From: Hymenobacter swuensis DY53
GTDB taxonomy: Bacteria; Bacteroidota; Bacteroidia; Cytophagales; Hymenobacteraceae
DNA: 64,000 nucleotides
Assembly (NCBI RefSeq): GCF_000576555.1
Contig: NZ_CP007145.1
Coordinates: 3,928,501-3,992,500 of the forward strand
Direction: 5' to 3'
Part shown: positions 37,053-45,469 of the stretch, in pieces
Layout: each line of letters opens with the position of its first letter
Position numbering within the stretch: position 1 is the first letter of the stretch
Notes under the pieces: generated by a model
Databases searched by the model: none
Told to the model about the DNA's origin: nothing
The model's input: the letters and a program-made list of their open reading frames with translations, nothing else
Program-made: the position numbers and the translations under genes

Positions 37053-37060
37053 GTTTTATA

Positions 37061-37161
37061 GAAGCTGCAGGCAGTAAGCGGCAAGTCAAAAGCTCCGGAC
37101 GGCAAGGAATCAACCCCTGCTATCCGGAGCTTTTGACTTGCCGCCTGAAGCTTGCAGCTTC
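37061..37161. repeat. 39-bp-arm inverted repeat reaching a stop codon
   Basis: Arms 37061-37099 and 37123-37161 pair at 34 of 39 positions; the inner 22 bases (core GGCAAGTCAAAAGCTCCGGA) are exact. The left arm divides into 7-base units (GAAGCTG, CAGGCAG, TAAGCGG, CAAGTCA, AAAGCTC). The right arm ends on the first base of the minus-strand stop codon at 37161-37163. It lies between convergent genes and may end both transcripts. Confidence 0.92.
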
Positions 37162-39287
37162 TATTTTAGCACGGCTTCCGTGACTTTGTTGATGTCGCTG
37201 CTTACTTTTTGGATGAACTCCAGCTGCTCCCCCAGCTGCGCGTCGGGCAGATGCGTGGGAGCGGGCACGGGAAGGTCAGTAGGCATGCTTTCGGGCTCCT
37301 GCGGATCAAGGCGGTGCAAGCTGCGGTGTAGCGACTGTTGCGCGTGGCGCAGGCTCTTGAGGCCGGCAGCGGGCAGGGCCGGCCGGGTTTCGCCATTGAG
37401 CAAAGAGGTAGTAATGGAGGCCACGTTGGACGACAGGATGTGGTTGAGCACCACAAATTCGTGTACCTCCGTGGGCCGGTGCTGCTTGCCCCGGGGCTCC
37501 GACATCATACGCTGAAAGGCCGCGCCCAGGTTAGCCGACGATACGTACACTTCCTTGCGGGCCAGCTTATAATCAACCAGGGCCACCGGGGAGCCAATCA
37601 GGACCTCCTGCAAGGTGCGCAGGTATTGTAGATTGGCCCGCAGCACAGCCTTCAGATAATCCTGCAACTGGTCGGATTCCCACCTTGGAAACAGCACATA
37701 GCCCACGGTGAAGGCAATGAAGCACCCCAATACGGTATCAAACACCCGCTCCTCCACCACCTGTACATAACCCAGCCCCAGAAAGCTAAACAGGATGAGA
37801 ATAAAGGGCGTCATGAACGTGACGGTGACCAGATAATTGATGCGCACAAAGCTGTACGACACCACCATAAACACCACCATCAGGGCCAGCAGCACCATTC
37901 GGTCGGGAATGATCCATAGGATGCAGGCCCCCAGCACGCCGCCTGCTAGCGTGCCCAGTACGCGCTGTACGTTGCGCTGTTTGGTGAGGCTGAAGGCCGG
38001 TTTGAGCATGTAGGTAATCGTCATGAGCACCCAGTAGCTGTGGTGGCCGGGCAGCACTTTGGTAATCAGAAACCCGATCAGACAGGCTACCAGCATGCGT
38101 ACGGAATGACGGAAAACGCCTGAGTGCAGCGTCAGATGGTCGCGCAGCTGCTTAAAGTCGAAGCTCTGGTGGGCCACGAACCGGCCAAACTCCAGCTCCC
38201 GCCCCGAGGCAGCCGGCGCGTTGGCGTCGAAATAAGCCAGAATATCCTGGAGGCGCAGCACGAGGTTGCGCAGGTTCACCAGAATCTTCTTGAGCATGAG
38301 CGTATGGCCGGGCCGCGTAGGGTCTTCCAGCGCATCAATGCGGGTTTTTATGCGGTCCAGACCGGCCAGCAGGTCGCGGCGGGCGGTGTAGCCGTGGTTG
38401 GCCTGAATGGCGAAGCCGATGCTTTCCAGCTCAGCCGCCAGCTCTTCTATTTCACTCGCCACGGCATCGAGAATCCCGGTAGGCTCGAAGCGGCGGTGCA
38501 GATCGGCGTAGTCGTAGTAGGTGATGGTAATCTGCTCGTAGAGGTCTACCAGATCCACGAACGTGAGTACCAGCCGTCGCCCCGTACCGGTGGATTCCTT
38601 GATGAGCTGGCGGGTTTTGAACAGAATTTCGCGCACGGCATCCTGCTTCTCACTCACGGTTACCTGCTGGGCCACCAAGCGGCGGTAATCGGCCTCCAGG
38701 TTGGTGCCGGTGCGGTAGAACTCGGCCTTGAGGCGCAGAAAATCCGCCACGGATCGGATGGCGTCGCCAAGGGCCTGCTGGGCCACGCGATAGGGCCGCA
38801 GTTGGTTGAGCAGCCCCGCAATACCGGCATACCAGAGGCCACCCATCACCACCAAGCCGGCGTGAGGCAGCACTTCAGCCGGGGCCAGTGGTCGGTCCAG
38901 CATCAAAATCATGATCAGCAAACCGGCGGTACCCACCGCGCCGGCCCGGTTACCATAGGCCAGCAGCAAGGTAAAAATGAAGCTCACACTCACCACCATC
39001 AGCCCCAGCAGCCACGGATACGGCCCCAGAAAGCCGGTCAGTAGGGCCATTAGGCCCGTCAGGACGGTAGCGGCCAGCATGCCGTTGCGCTTGTGCGCGG
39101 GCGGTCCGGGTATATCGGTCAGGCTCACGCACACCGCCCCGAGCGACATGGTGAGGCCGGTGTTCAGGTCGCCGTGCCAGCCCAAAACCAGCCCCGGCAA
39201 CAAAATGGACAGCGTGGTGCGCACGCCATCAGAGAATTCCTGGCCGGAGAAGAAGTAGCGAAGGGAGCGGAAATTGAAACCAGACAT
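37161..39287 (-). CDS. FUSC-family (YccS-like) membrane transporter
   Basis: 708 residues with two membrane blocks separated by a cytoplasmic part, the layout of FUSC/YccS aromatic-acid-exporter-like proteins. First block residues about 20-170 (DGVRTTLSILLPGLVLGWHGDL to LLIMILMLD), then a helical cytoplasmic region of about 230 residues, then the second block (VRMLVACLIGFLITKVLPGHHSYWVLMTI), where HSYWVLMT is the FUSC hallmark, and a soluble C-terminus. Substrate unknown. ATG start at 39287. Its coding end touches a long inverted repeat. It has no partner membrane-fusion protein gene here. Confidence 0.92.
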   Translation of the reverse strand: MSGFNFRSLRYFFSGQEFSDGVRTTLSILLPGLVLGWHGDLNTGLTMSLGAVCVSLTDIPGPPAHKRNGMLAATVLTGLMALLTGFLGPYPWLLGLMVVSVSFIFTLLLAYGNRAGAVGTAGLLIMILMLDRPLAPAEVLPHAGLVVMGGLWYAGIAGLLNQLRPYRVAQQALGDAIRSVADFLRLKAEFYRTGTNLEADYRRLVAQQVTVSEKQDAVREILFKTRQLIKESTGTGRRLVLTFVDLVDLYEQITITYYDYADLHRRFEPTGILDAVASEIEELAAELESIGFAIQANHGYTARRDLLAGLDRIKTRIDALEDPTRPGHTLMLKKILVNLRNLVLRLQDILAYFDANAPAASGRELEFGRFVAHQSFDFKQLRDHLTLHSGVFRHSVRMLVACLIGFLITKVLPGHHSYWVLMTITYMLKPAFSLTKQRNVQRVLGTLAGGVLGACILWIIPDRMVLLALMVVFMVVSYSFVRINYLVTVTFMTPFILILFSFLGLGYVQVVEERVFDTVLGCFIAFTVGYVLFPRWESDQLQDYLKAVLRANLQYLRTLQEVLIGSPVALVDYKLARKEVYVSSANLGAAFQRMMSEPRGKQHRPTEVHEFVVLNHILSSNVASITTSLLNGETRPALPAAGLKSLRHAQQSLHRSLHRLDPQEPESMPTDLPVPAPTHLPDAQLGEQLEFIQKVSSDINKVTEAVLK

Positions 39288-39366
39288 GAAGGGCGCAACA
39301 GACGACGAGGCAAAAGCAGCAGAACCGCAGGCCTAACTAGCCGATTATTTTCGGCATTCTAACGCA

Positions 39367-39397
39367 GAACGGCGCGGCAGGATATGCCGCGCCGTTC
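39367..39397. repeat. Perfect 13-bp-arm hairpin
   Basis: GAACGGCGCGGCA and TGCCGCGCCGTTC surround a 5-base loop. It lies in the 281-base gap between the bestrophin and FUSC genes (both minus strand) with no T-run on either strand, so it is not a standard terminator. Confidence 0.8.
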
Positions 39398-39535
39398 CGG
39401 ATGACGACTTTCAATACAAAGAACTCCAATGAACTGACCGTCATGCTTCGGTAAGCTAGGAATGGCCTCCTGCTTCGGTAAAGTACCATCCTAACCTCAG
39501 CACGCAAGAGTCCTCGGAAAGCTCGGGATGACGTG
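39398..39535. repeat. Degenerate palindromic repeat remnants
   Basis: The stretch carries pieces of opposite orientation (GGATGACG, CGTCATGCTTCGGTAAGCT, TGCTTCGGTAA again, and TCGGAAAGCTCGGGATGACG). They look like decayed copies of a REP-type element with a GTCAT...ATGAC frame and an AGCT-centred core. I recall such elements in related genomes, but this needs comparison. Confidence 0.5.
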
Positions 39536-39568
39536 CTGCTTAGCTTCCAGCGGTTGCCGGCCTACATG

Positions 39569-40537
39569 TTAATACAGGATATCCTCTACCGGGTCCAGCT
39601 TGGGCGGCACTTCGGTTTCGCCCAGCATCTGGCGCAGGTCGATTTCGATGCTGCGGCAGATGGCCGTCATCGACACGTCGTTCATATTGTTTTCAAACGG
39701 ATTCTCGCTGCTGTGACCCACCGTTTCGATGGTGGCAAACACCCAGGATACCACCACCGAAAACGGTACCGTCAGCCAGATGTGGCTCGTGCCCATCTTG
39801 GCGAATTCCGTCACGAGACCCAGCGGCATCATAGCTGTAAACAGGTACACGAATACCATGCTAAAAAAAGCGTATTGACGTGGAAAAGGCGTGTTCTTTA
39901 TTCTTTCGCAACCGCCCTGCAGGTTATACAGCACCTCCAGCGTATTCATCATGGTTACGTGCTGGAAGTCGTTGAGCAGGCCCCGCTCCTCGCGTAGCTT
40001 GCGCAAAGCCGCTGCCTGCTGCCGGATAATCTGCGCGGGCGGATTAGCCATCTGGCGGAGCTTTTCCGACTCTTCTTCTTCCAGGAAAGGGGCTACGGCC
40101 GCGTCCCACTGCTCGGGCTGACGGCGCAGATGAATACGCAAAGCGTTGCACCAGGCAATCTGGCGATACACCATGCGCCGGTGCCGCTGGGTCAGTTCCT
40201 CGGCCGAGGCAGCCGGGGCGTCTACCCCAGGAGCATCCACCACGGAGGTAACAAATTCCAGAATCTGGACGGCCGTGGTGCGGCTGCTGTTCACGATGCC
40301 GCCCCAAAGCTGCCGACCTTCCCAGAAACGGTCGTAGGAGCCGTTGTTTTTAAAGCCAATGTAGAAGGCCACGGCAGTACCCAGCGTAGCCACCGGTTGC
40401 CACGGAATAGCCACCGCGTGAATATTCAGTGGCCCGTACACCAGGCAAACCAACGCGCTGTACACCGTAAAGATGACAATGGATTTCCAGCCGAGTTTCC
40501 AGATTATATGCCAACGGAGGTTTTCGCGGATGTACAC
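39569..40537 (-). CDS. Bestrophin family protein
   Basis: 322 residues from a GTG at 40537. Bestrophins are anion channels in animals; bacterial ones (KpBest type) conduct cations. The N-terminus MYIRENLRWHIIWKLGWKS leads to four membrane helices. The hallmark GFKNNGSYDRFWEGRQLWGGIVNSSR is split around the signature NxxSYxRxWE. A later segment FSVVVSWVFATIETVGHSSENPFE holds the conserved acidic/Asn end that forms the Ca-binding region in animals. Function here is probably ion passage. It is downstream of the MutS-like gene on the same strand. Confidence 0.92.
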   Translation of the reverse strand: MYIRENLRWHIIWKLGWKSIVIFTVYSALVCLVYGPLNIHAVAIPWQPVATLGTAVAFYIGFKNNGSYDRFWEGRQLWGGIVNSSRTTAVQILEFVTSVVDAPGVDAPAASAEELTQRHRRMVYRQIAWCNALRIHLRRQPEQWDAAVAPFLEEEESEKLRQMANPPAQIIRQQAAALRKLREERGLLNDFQHVTMMNTLEVLYNLQGGCERIKNTPFPRQYAFFSMVFVYLFTAMMPLGLVTEFAKMGTSHIWLTVPFSVVVSWVFATIETVGHSSENPFENNMNDVSMTAICRSIEIDLRQMLGETEVPPKLDPVEDILY

Positions 40538-40695
40538 AGAGCAAAGTGGAATAGAAGCGTGGAGTCAGAAAGAGTGGCCGGCAAGGTAGAAGCCCAACAT
40601 TAACCTCCTATTAAACCGGCCGGCTCTCCCTGCCTCCTACGGCTAAGCGCCCACCTATAGTTGCCTCAGGCCTCCATCCGGCCGCATACTATTGG

Positions 40696-42552
40696 TTATT
40701 CCACCACAATCCCCATCAGGCGCATCAGTTGGCTGGCATTGAAAGAGCGACACATGCCCGGCGTGAGCTGGTAGTCGAAGCGCAACGTCCCGTCGGGGTT
40801 CAGGTAGCTGTTGAAGCTCACGTTGCGCACGTTCTCAGGCAGGTCGGTTTCCAGCGCGGCCAGCTCTAGGTCGTGGGTACTGATGAGGCCGCTGGCGGGC
40901 CGCTGCCGCAGCTGGTACACCAGGGCCCGCGCGCCCCGGTGCCGGTCTTCGGAGTTGGTTCCCTTCAGAATCTCATCGAGCAGGTAGAAAACCGGGTATT
41001 GGCTGGTGGCTGCTGGTTTTTCGGGGTTGCTTTCCGTCAGGTCCAGCAGCAGGCGCAGGCGCTTCAGCTCGGCATAGAAGGAGGAAGTGCTTTCGGCCAG
41101 ATTATCGTTGGTACGCATAGCCGTGAACACCTGGGCCGGGCCGCAGCGCAGCGCGGCAGCCGGAACCACTGCTCCAGCCTGAGCCAGCACCAAATTCAGC
41201 CCTACCGTGCGCAGAAACGTGCTTTTACCGGCCATGTTGGAGCCCGTCACGACCACCGTCTGACCGGCTCCGGCCGTTTGAAAGTCGTTGCGGACACCCT
41301 CACCCCCGAACAGCAACGGATGGCCCAGCTGGGTAGCTTCCAGCGTCAGGGCCGGGGCGGTTACGTCGGGCTCGGCGAAGGTCGGGTTAGCAGCCCGGAA
41401 CGCGGCCAGACTCACCAGCGCGTCTAGCTCGGCGGCGGCTTCCAGCAGCGGCTCCAGGCCGCCCTGCAACCGGCGTTTCCAGCGTTCCAGCTGCCATATG
41501 CCCCACAGGTCCCATAGCAGCAGCGTGTTCAGTACGCCCGCTACGGCCGGGTTCTGGCGGGCCGAGAACCACCCCGCCACGGCAGCCAGCTGCTTCAGTA
41601 ACCGGGCGGCAGCCGTGCCACCGGTATCATGTAGTACCCGGTGCAGGCGACGCAGCGCAGGGCTTTGCCACTCACCGGCTTCAAACAGTGCCAGTTGGTC
41701 GTGAGCGGCGCGCAAAGCGTCGCGCATGGTGGTGGCCTGCTGGTAATAGTCGGCCCGAATAGCGGCGAAGCGAGCATTTAAGGCAGCGGGCAGAGCCAAT
41801 AGTACCAGCCAGAGGTTGCTATAGCCGTTGAAAGCCGCCAGCACCGCCCCTACCGCCAGTACGGGCAATACTACCAGTAATGGCAGCAACCACGCACGGG
41901 AAGCAAAGAAATCAGGAGTGCGCAGCCAGCCGGCAAACTCGCGCGGGTCCCGCTCCTGGCGGGGATAATGGCGGGCTCGGGCCTGCCATTCCTGCTGCCA
42001 GACTACATCAAGGGCCAGCTCAGCGGCAGCCTGCTGCCGCTCGCGCACGGCCGCCGGCGCGGCCGGGGCCAGCAACCAGCCGGCCAGCCAGTCTTGGCCC
42101 AGCCGCGAGGTACTACGGTTCAGCAGCTGAAATACCGAATGCGTCCCGAATACGTCCAGGTCGGCGGCGTAAGGGTGCTGGGCATCCAGATAGCGCAGGC
42201 CGGGGTCGAAGCCGCTAAGTTTGCCTTCCAACCGGGCCAGCTCGTCGCGGTTGAGTTGAGCCAGAAGCCGGTGATGCTCCCGCTGATAGCCCACTTTGCG
42301 GTGCCACTGCACCAACCCCAGAAACGCCAGGTATGCGGCTAATATTACCCCGAAGCCGGCCAGGGTTGCGCCGGCACTGAACAGTACCCAGGCCCCCACA
42401 ACCGCCCCACCAAATACCAGCAGCCGCACCAACGCCACCAGCCGGTGCCGACCGGCAAAGTAGGTTTCCCGCTCGGTGTGGTGGGTCAGGTTTTCCCGGA
42501 ACAGCTCGGCGGGAGCAACGGTAAGCTTGCGGAATTCGGCAGAAACGGGCAC
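40696..42552 (-). CDS. Membrane-anchored MutS-like ATPase
   Basis: 618 residues from the GTG at 42552; an in-frame TTG at 42612 is possible, but a near-consensus promoter (TACCTTCG, minus strand, 42576-42583) sits between. There are two hydrophobic pairs: residues about 35-85 (VRLLVFGGAVVGAWVLFSAG, then GVILAAYLAFLGLVQW) and about 220-265 (LPLLVVLPVLAVGAVLAAF, then LWLVLLALPAALNARF). A helical MutS_III-like part follows, then the MutS_V ATPase: Walker A GSNMAGKST (about 436), Walker B YLLDEILKGTN and STHDLELA. The mismatch-recognition domain with its Phe-x-Glu is missing. It is unlikely to be the replicative mismatch-repair MutS. Confidence 0.85.
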   Translation of the reverse strand: MPVSAEFRKLTVAPAELFRENLTHHTERETYFAGRHRLVALVRLLVFGGAVVGAWVLFSAGATLAGFGVILAAYLAFLGLVQWHRKVGYQREHHRLLAQLNRDELARLEGKLSGFDPGLRYLDAQHPYAADLDVFGTHSVFQLLNRSTSRLGQDWLAGWLLAPAAPAAVRERQQAAAELALDVVWQQEWQARARHYPRQERDPREFAGWLRTPDFFASRAWLLPLLVVLPVLAVGAVLAAFNGYSNLWLVLLALPAALNARFAAIRADYYQQATTMRDALRAAHDQLALFEAGEWQSPALRRLHRVLHDTGGTAAARLLKQLAAVAGWFSARQNPAVAGVLNTLLLWDLWGIWQLERWKRRLQGGLEPLLEAAAELDALVSLAAFRAANPTFAEPDVTAPALTLEATQLGHPLLFGGEGVRNDFQTAGAGQTVVVTGSNMAGKSTFLRTVGLNLVLAQAGAVVPAAALRCGPAQVFTAMRTNDNLAESTSSFYAELKRLRLLLDLTESNPEKPAATSQYPVFYLLDEILKGTNSEDRHRGARALVYQLRQRPASGLISTHDLELAALETDLPENVRNVSFNSYLNPDGTLRFDYQLTPGMCRSFNASQLMRLMGIVVE

Positions 42553-42636
42553 GGCAGCAGGTACGGATGAAGCTGCGAAGGTACGGCTACCGGATGCTTC
42601 TGTGCATAGCAAGATCTGGCCCGGCCAAGCTACCGG

Positions 42637-43785
42637 TTACAGTAGGCGCCGTAGTGGGCTTTGGGGTTTCAGTAAGCGGCCCATTTCGGCAAAGGTGAAC
42701 GATAACCGGAACTGCTGGGCGTAGATTTTGCGCGTGAAATTCGACATGTTCTCGTATTCCACAGAGTGGTCAAAGGAAATCTGGCCGTCCTCTAGCAGCA
42801 TGTCCCCCGGTGGGTTGTCGGGCCCGATGCGCTGGCTCCGCAGCCCGGCAACATCCGTTGAATCCTGTTCCTCACTGTCCTCCGCCGATGGGTCGAGGTA
42901 GGTGGCTATCTGTTGTTGCAGCTTCGCGTTGCAGGCTGCCAGGAAGGCGGCTTTCCGGGCCGGGTCAATTTCATCTACCCCCAGCGTTTCGCCGGTGCGC
43001 AGGTCTACTATCACCGACCAGAAGCGGCTGTTCACGTTGGCGGCCGTGTACTCGTCGCGCAGGGCCACGCTCAACAGCCCCCGGTCGTTGTAGGTCACCC
43101 GCGAGTCGATGCCACCGTAGCCCTGGTAGCTGCCGCTTTCGTGGTTTCTGTGTTCCTCGCGCAGTTCCTCCAGCTTCTGCTCCGACAAGGCTTCGATGTC
43201 AAACACCCAGTACAGGTCCTGCGTCACCTTCATATCCGCTACAGTGAACTGCGGAGCGGTAAACTCGCCAAAATACGTTTGCTCGCTTACGTGCGCCTTC
43301 TGCACCGGTGCGCTGGCTGCGTACGGTTTCAGTTGAGCTGGCAGCTGCCGACCCGATTTTGCTGCCTGCCAAGTACCAACGAGGCCGCTTTGTGGTGTGA
43401 GGCGCAGCCGAAAATAGGCGAATGGCTGAATGGTTTTTCCTGCTTGCCCCCAGCCGGCGGCTACCGTATCGGGGCGCTCCGGGTTCATCTCCCGCAGCCA
43501 TATTTCTCCATCGGAGGCCCGGAATCCCCAGAGCCGGATGGGTTTCTGCTGGCTCAGGTAGTAGTAAATACCCGTCAGTTCGGCCCTGTCATTCTGAAAG
43601 TTGATGGCCAGCAGGAATGGGTACTTACCGCCCAGGGAGCCTTCATAGTCGCCCAGTGCCGTGGTTGTCGGCAGGCTGCTGACGGTGGGAACCGTAGTGG
43701 TGGCTACGGGCTTCTTCGTGGCATTCTTCGGGTCACAGCCCCAGAGCAAAGTCAGGCCCAGCACGGCACTCAGTAGTATTCGCAC
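42637..43785 (-). CDS. Lipoprotein, paralogue of next upstream gene
   Basis: 382 residues from a GTG at 43785. Lipoprotein signal MRILLSAVLGLTLLWGCDPK. The mature part begins with a Thr/Lys linker, then a repeat-like strand domain (LGDYEGSLGGKYPFLLAINF, LTGIYYYLSQQKPI). The C-terminal half includes RVTYNDRGLLSVALRDEY and VIVDLRTGETLGVDEI, which in outline resembles the RsiV/PdaC C-terminal domain (DUF3298-like). It ends LKPQSPLRRLL. The adjacent gene encodes a paralogue with the same domain order and the same tail, so this is a tandem duplication. Role unknown. Confidence 0.8.
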   Translation of the reverse strand: MRILLSAVLGLTLLWGCDPKNATKKPVATTTVPTVSSLPTTTALGDYEGSLGGKYPFLLAINFQNDRAELTGIYYYLSQQKPIRLWGFRASDGEIWLREMNPERPDTVAAGWGQAGKTIQPFAYFRLRLTPQSGLVGTWQAAKSGRQLPAQLKPYAASAPVQKAHVSEQTYFGEFTAPQFTVADMKVTQDLYWVFDIEALSEQKLEELREEHRNHESGSYQGYGGIDSRVTYNDRGLLSVALRDEYTAANVNSRFWSVIVDLRTGETLGVDEIDPARKAAFLAACNAKLQQQIATYLDPSAEDSEEQDSTDVAGLRSQRIGPDNPPGDMLLEDGQISFDHSVEYENMSNFTRKIYAQQFRLSFTFAEMGRLLKPQSPLRRLL

Positions 43786-43798
43786 AAATAATCAGGGG

Positions 43799-44896
43799 TT
43801 AGAGTAAGCGGCGCAGCGGGCTGTTGGGCTTCAGAAACGGCTTGAGTTCGGCGTAGGTGAGCGTTATCTGAAAATTACCCGTCAGTACTTTCCACACAAA
43901 GTTCGACAGGCCATCATACGAAACCGGGTGGTCGAACACGAGGCCGTTGGTACTGATGGTGTACTCATCGGTGCTGCCCAGGGAGAACTCCTGGCCCAGC
44001 ACCCCGGCCTTGTCCTCTGCCGACAGAAAATCATCCTGCTCATATTCTTTGGTTTTTACCGCCAGTTTCCGCTGCCCCAGGGCCAGAAACTGCGGTAGCA
44101 ACTCCGGCTTCAACTCATCGGCCAGCACGATAGGAAAGCCGGTTACCAGATCCAGGTTATACGTTTTACTGTCATACCATACGCTGGCACCTACGCCTTC
44201 GGTTAAGGCAGTCAGGCTCAGCAGGCCCCGGGCGTTGTAGTTGACCGAGTAATCTGATGACTGAGTGCCGCTGTGTTCTTGCAGTTGCTCCCGGAGGCCG
44301 GCTACATCGTCGTTGGTCAGGTTTTGCAGGGAAAGCCAGTGCGTCAGCAACCGACTCACGCCCGCGTCTGGCACCGTTACCACCGGCACCCGGAACGAGT
44401 TGAGGTAGGTTTTGGGCGTTATATGCGCCACCAGGCCCGACGGGCGGGTAGCGCCTCCAATGCGCCAGAGCTTCACGGGCAGCAACGTGGTACCAGAGGC
44501 GTTGTACCACTGCCCCAACAGATGCGGCTCATTGGCGTTGCTCAGGCCAATGGTAAACCAGCCGGTAGCCGCCGCATCTGCCGCCGTATTTTCGCGCAGC
44601 TCCAGCTCCTGCGTAGGAATGCTGGCGCGGGTGAAGCCGCTTAGCACCAGGGGCTGCCCTTTAGAAAGATAATAATACGTGCCCGTTACCACCGTGTCGG
44701 CCGGGCCAGGGTTGAGCTGCAGCCGAATGGCATATTTACCACCTATCTGCCCCTCGTAGGTGCCCGTTATGGCTTGCAACTTTGCTACCTGCTCGGTCCG
44801 AAGTTGGCTCCAGGTATCCGTGTTCTGCGCCTGAGCGGCCGGATAACAGCTCAGCACCGTCAGCAGCGTGGTAGCCGCTCTTGCATAGCTACTCAT
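43799..44896 (-). CDS. Exported paralogue of the adjacent lipoprotein
   Basis: 365 residues from an ATG at 44896. It has a cleavable signal peptide (MSSYARAATTLLTVLSCYPAAQAQ) instead of a lipobox-anchored one. Matching landmarks with its neighbour: TYEGQIGGKYAIRLQLN, VTGTYYYLSKGQPLVLSGF, SVNYNARGLLSLTAL, NLDLVTGFPIVLADEL and the tail LKPNSPLRRLL. The two genes are 13 bases apart and surely cotranscribed. One copy is therefore lipid-anchored and the other soluble or otherwise attached, which suggests division of labour after duplication. Resemblance to DUF3298 is tentative. Confidence 0.8.
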   Translation of the reverse strand: MSSYARAATTLLTVLSCYPAAQAQNTDTWSQLRTEQVAKLQAITGTYEGQIGGKYAIRLQLNPGPADTVVTGTYYYLSKGQPLVLSGFTRASIPTQELELRENTAADAAATGWFTIGLSNANEPHLLGQWYNASGTTLLPVKLWRIGGATRPSGLVAHITPKTYLNSFRVPVVTVPDAGVSRLLTHWLSLQNLTNDDVAGLREQLQEHSGTQSSDYSVNYNARGLLSLTALTEGVGASVWYDSKTYNLDLVTGFPIVLADELKPELLPQFLALGQRKLAVKTKEYEQDDFLSAEDKAGVLGQEFSLGSTDEYTISTNGLVFDHPVSYDGLSNFVWKVLTGNFQITLTYAELKPFLKPNSPLRRLL

Positions 44897-44921
44897 AGAA
44901 CTGATCGACTCCTGTAACTGG

Positions 44922-45356
44922 CTAAGCCGGCAGTGCCGCCATACACTTCAGCTCAATGGCAATGGGCGTGGGCAGGCAGTTGACCTCCACTGTCGTGCGG
45001 CAGGGCTGGTTGGTCTGGAAATACTCGGCGTAGAGGCGGTTGTAGGTGGCAAAATCGTCCCGCATGTTGGTCAGGAACACCGTCACGTCCACCAGGTCTT
45101 CCCAGCGGGCCCCGGCATCCTCCAGTATGTAGCGCACATTCTGGAACACGGCGTGGCATTGGCTTTCGAAGTCGTAGTGCAGAATACGGCCCTGTTCGTC
45201 CAGCTCCACGCCGGGCACCTGCTGCTGCCCCCGCTGGCGCGGCCCCACGCCCGAGAGGAACAGCAGGTTGCCCACGCGGCGTGCGTGCGGATACAGGCCT
45301 ACCGGCTCGGGGGCGCGGCCGGAGTGGTGGGTAGCGGAAGTTACGTCAGGTTGCAT
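44922..45356 (-). CDS. RidA family protein
   Basis: 144 residues from the ATG at 45356 (MQPDVTSATHHSGRAPEPVG). A single RidA/YjgF trimeric fold: YPHARRVGNLLFLSGVGPRQ, QCHAVFQNVRYILEDAGARW, VDVTVFLTNMRDDFATYN and the C-terminal RTTVEVNCLPTPIAIELKCM with the substrate-binding Arg (CRTTVEV) and the Glu of IAIE. RidA proteins hydrolyse reactive enamines/imines; some relatives are aminomuconate deaminases, which its extended N-terminus recalls. A promoter box lies directly upstream. Confidence 0.93.
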   Translation of the reverse strand: MQPDVTSATHHSGRAPEPVGLYPHARRVGNLLFLSGVGPRQRGQQQVPGVELDEQGRILHYDFESQCHAVFQNVRYILEDAGARWEDLVDVTVFLTNMRDDFATYNRLYAEYFQTNQPCRTTVEVNCLPTPIAIELKCMAALPA

Positions 45357-45361
45357 AGCGT

Positions 45362-45369
45362 CAAATCTA
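45362..45369 (-). promoter_or_regulatory. -7 promoter element of ridA-like gene, very close to ATG
   Basis: On the minus strand, TAGATTTG matches TAnnTTTG exactly. It ends 5 bases before the ATG at 45356, so the transcript would start at or just by the start codon. Confidence 0.5.
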
Positions 45370-45469
45370 CCGAAAAGCCGTTCTTTTCGTATCATCCGGA
45401 AACCGTGGCATGGGCTGGTGCGGTTGTTGTCCCAGCTGGTCAGTCCGGTCCTCTCTGCTCCCGTCCGTT

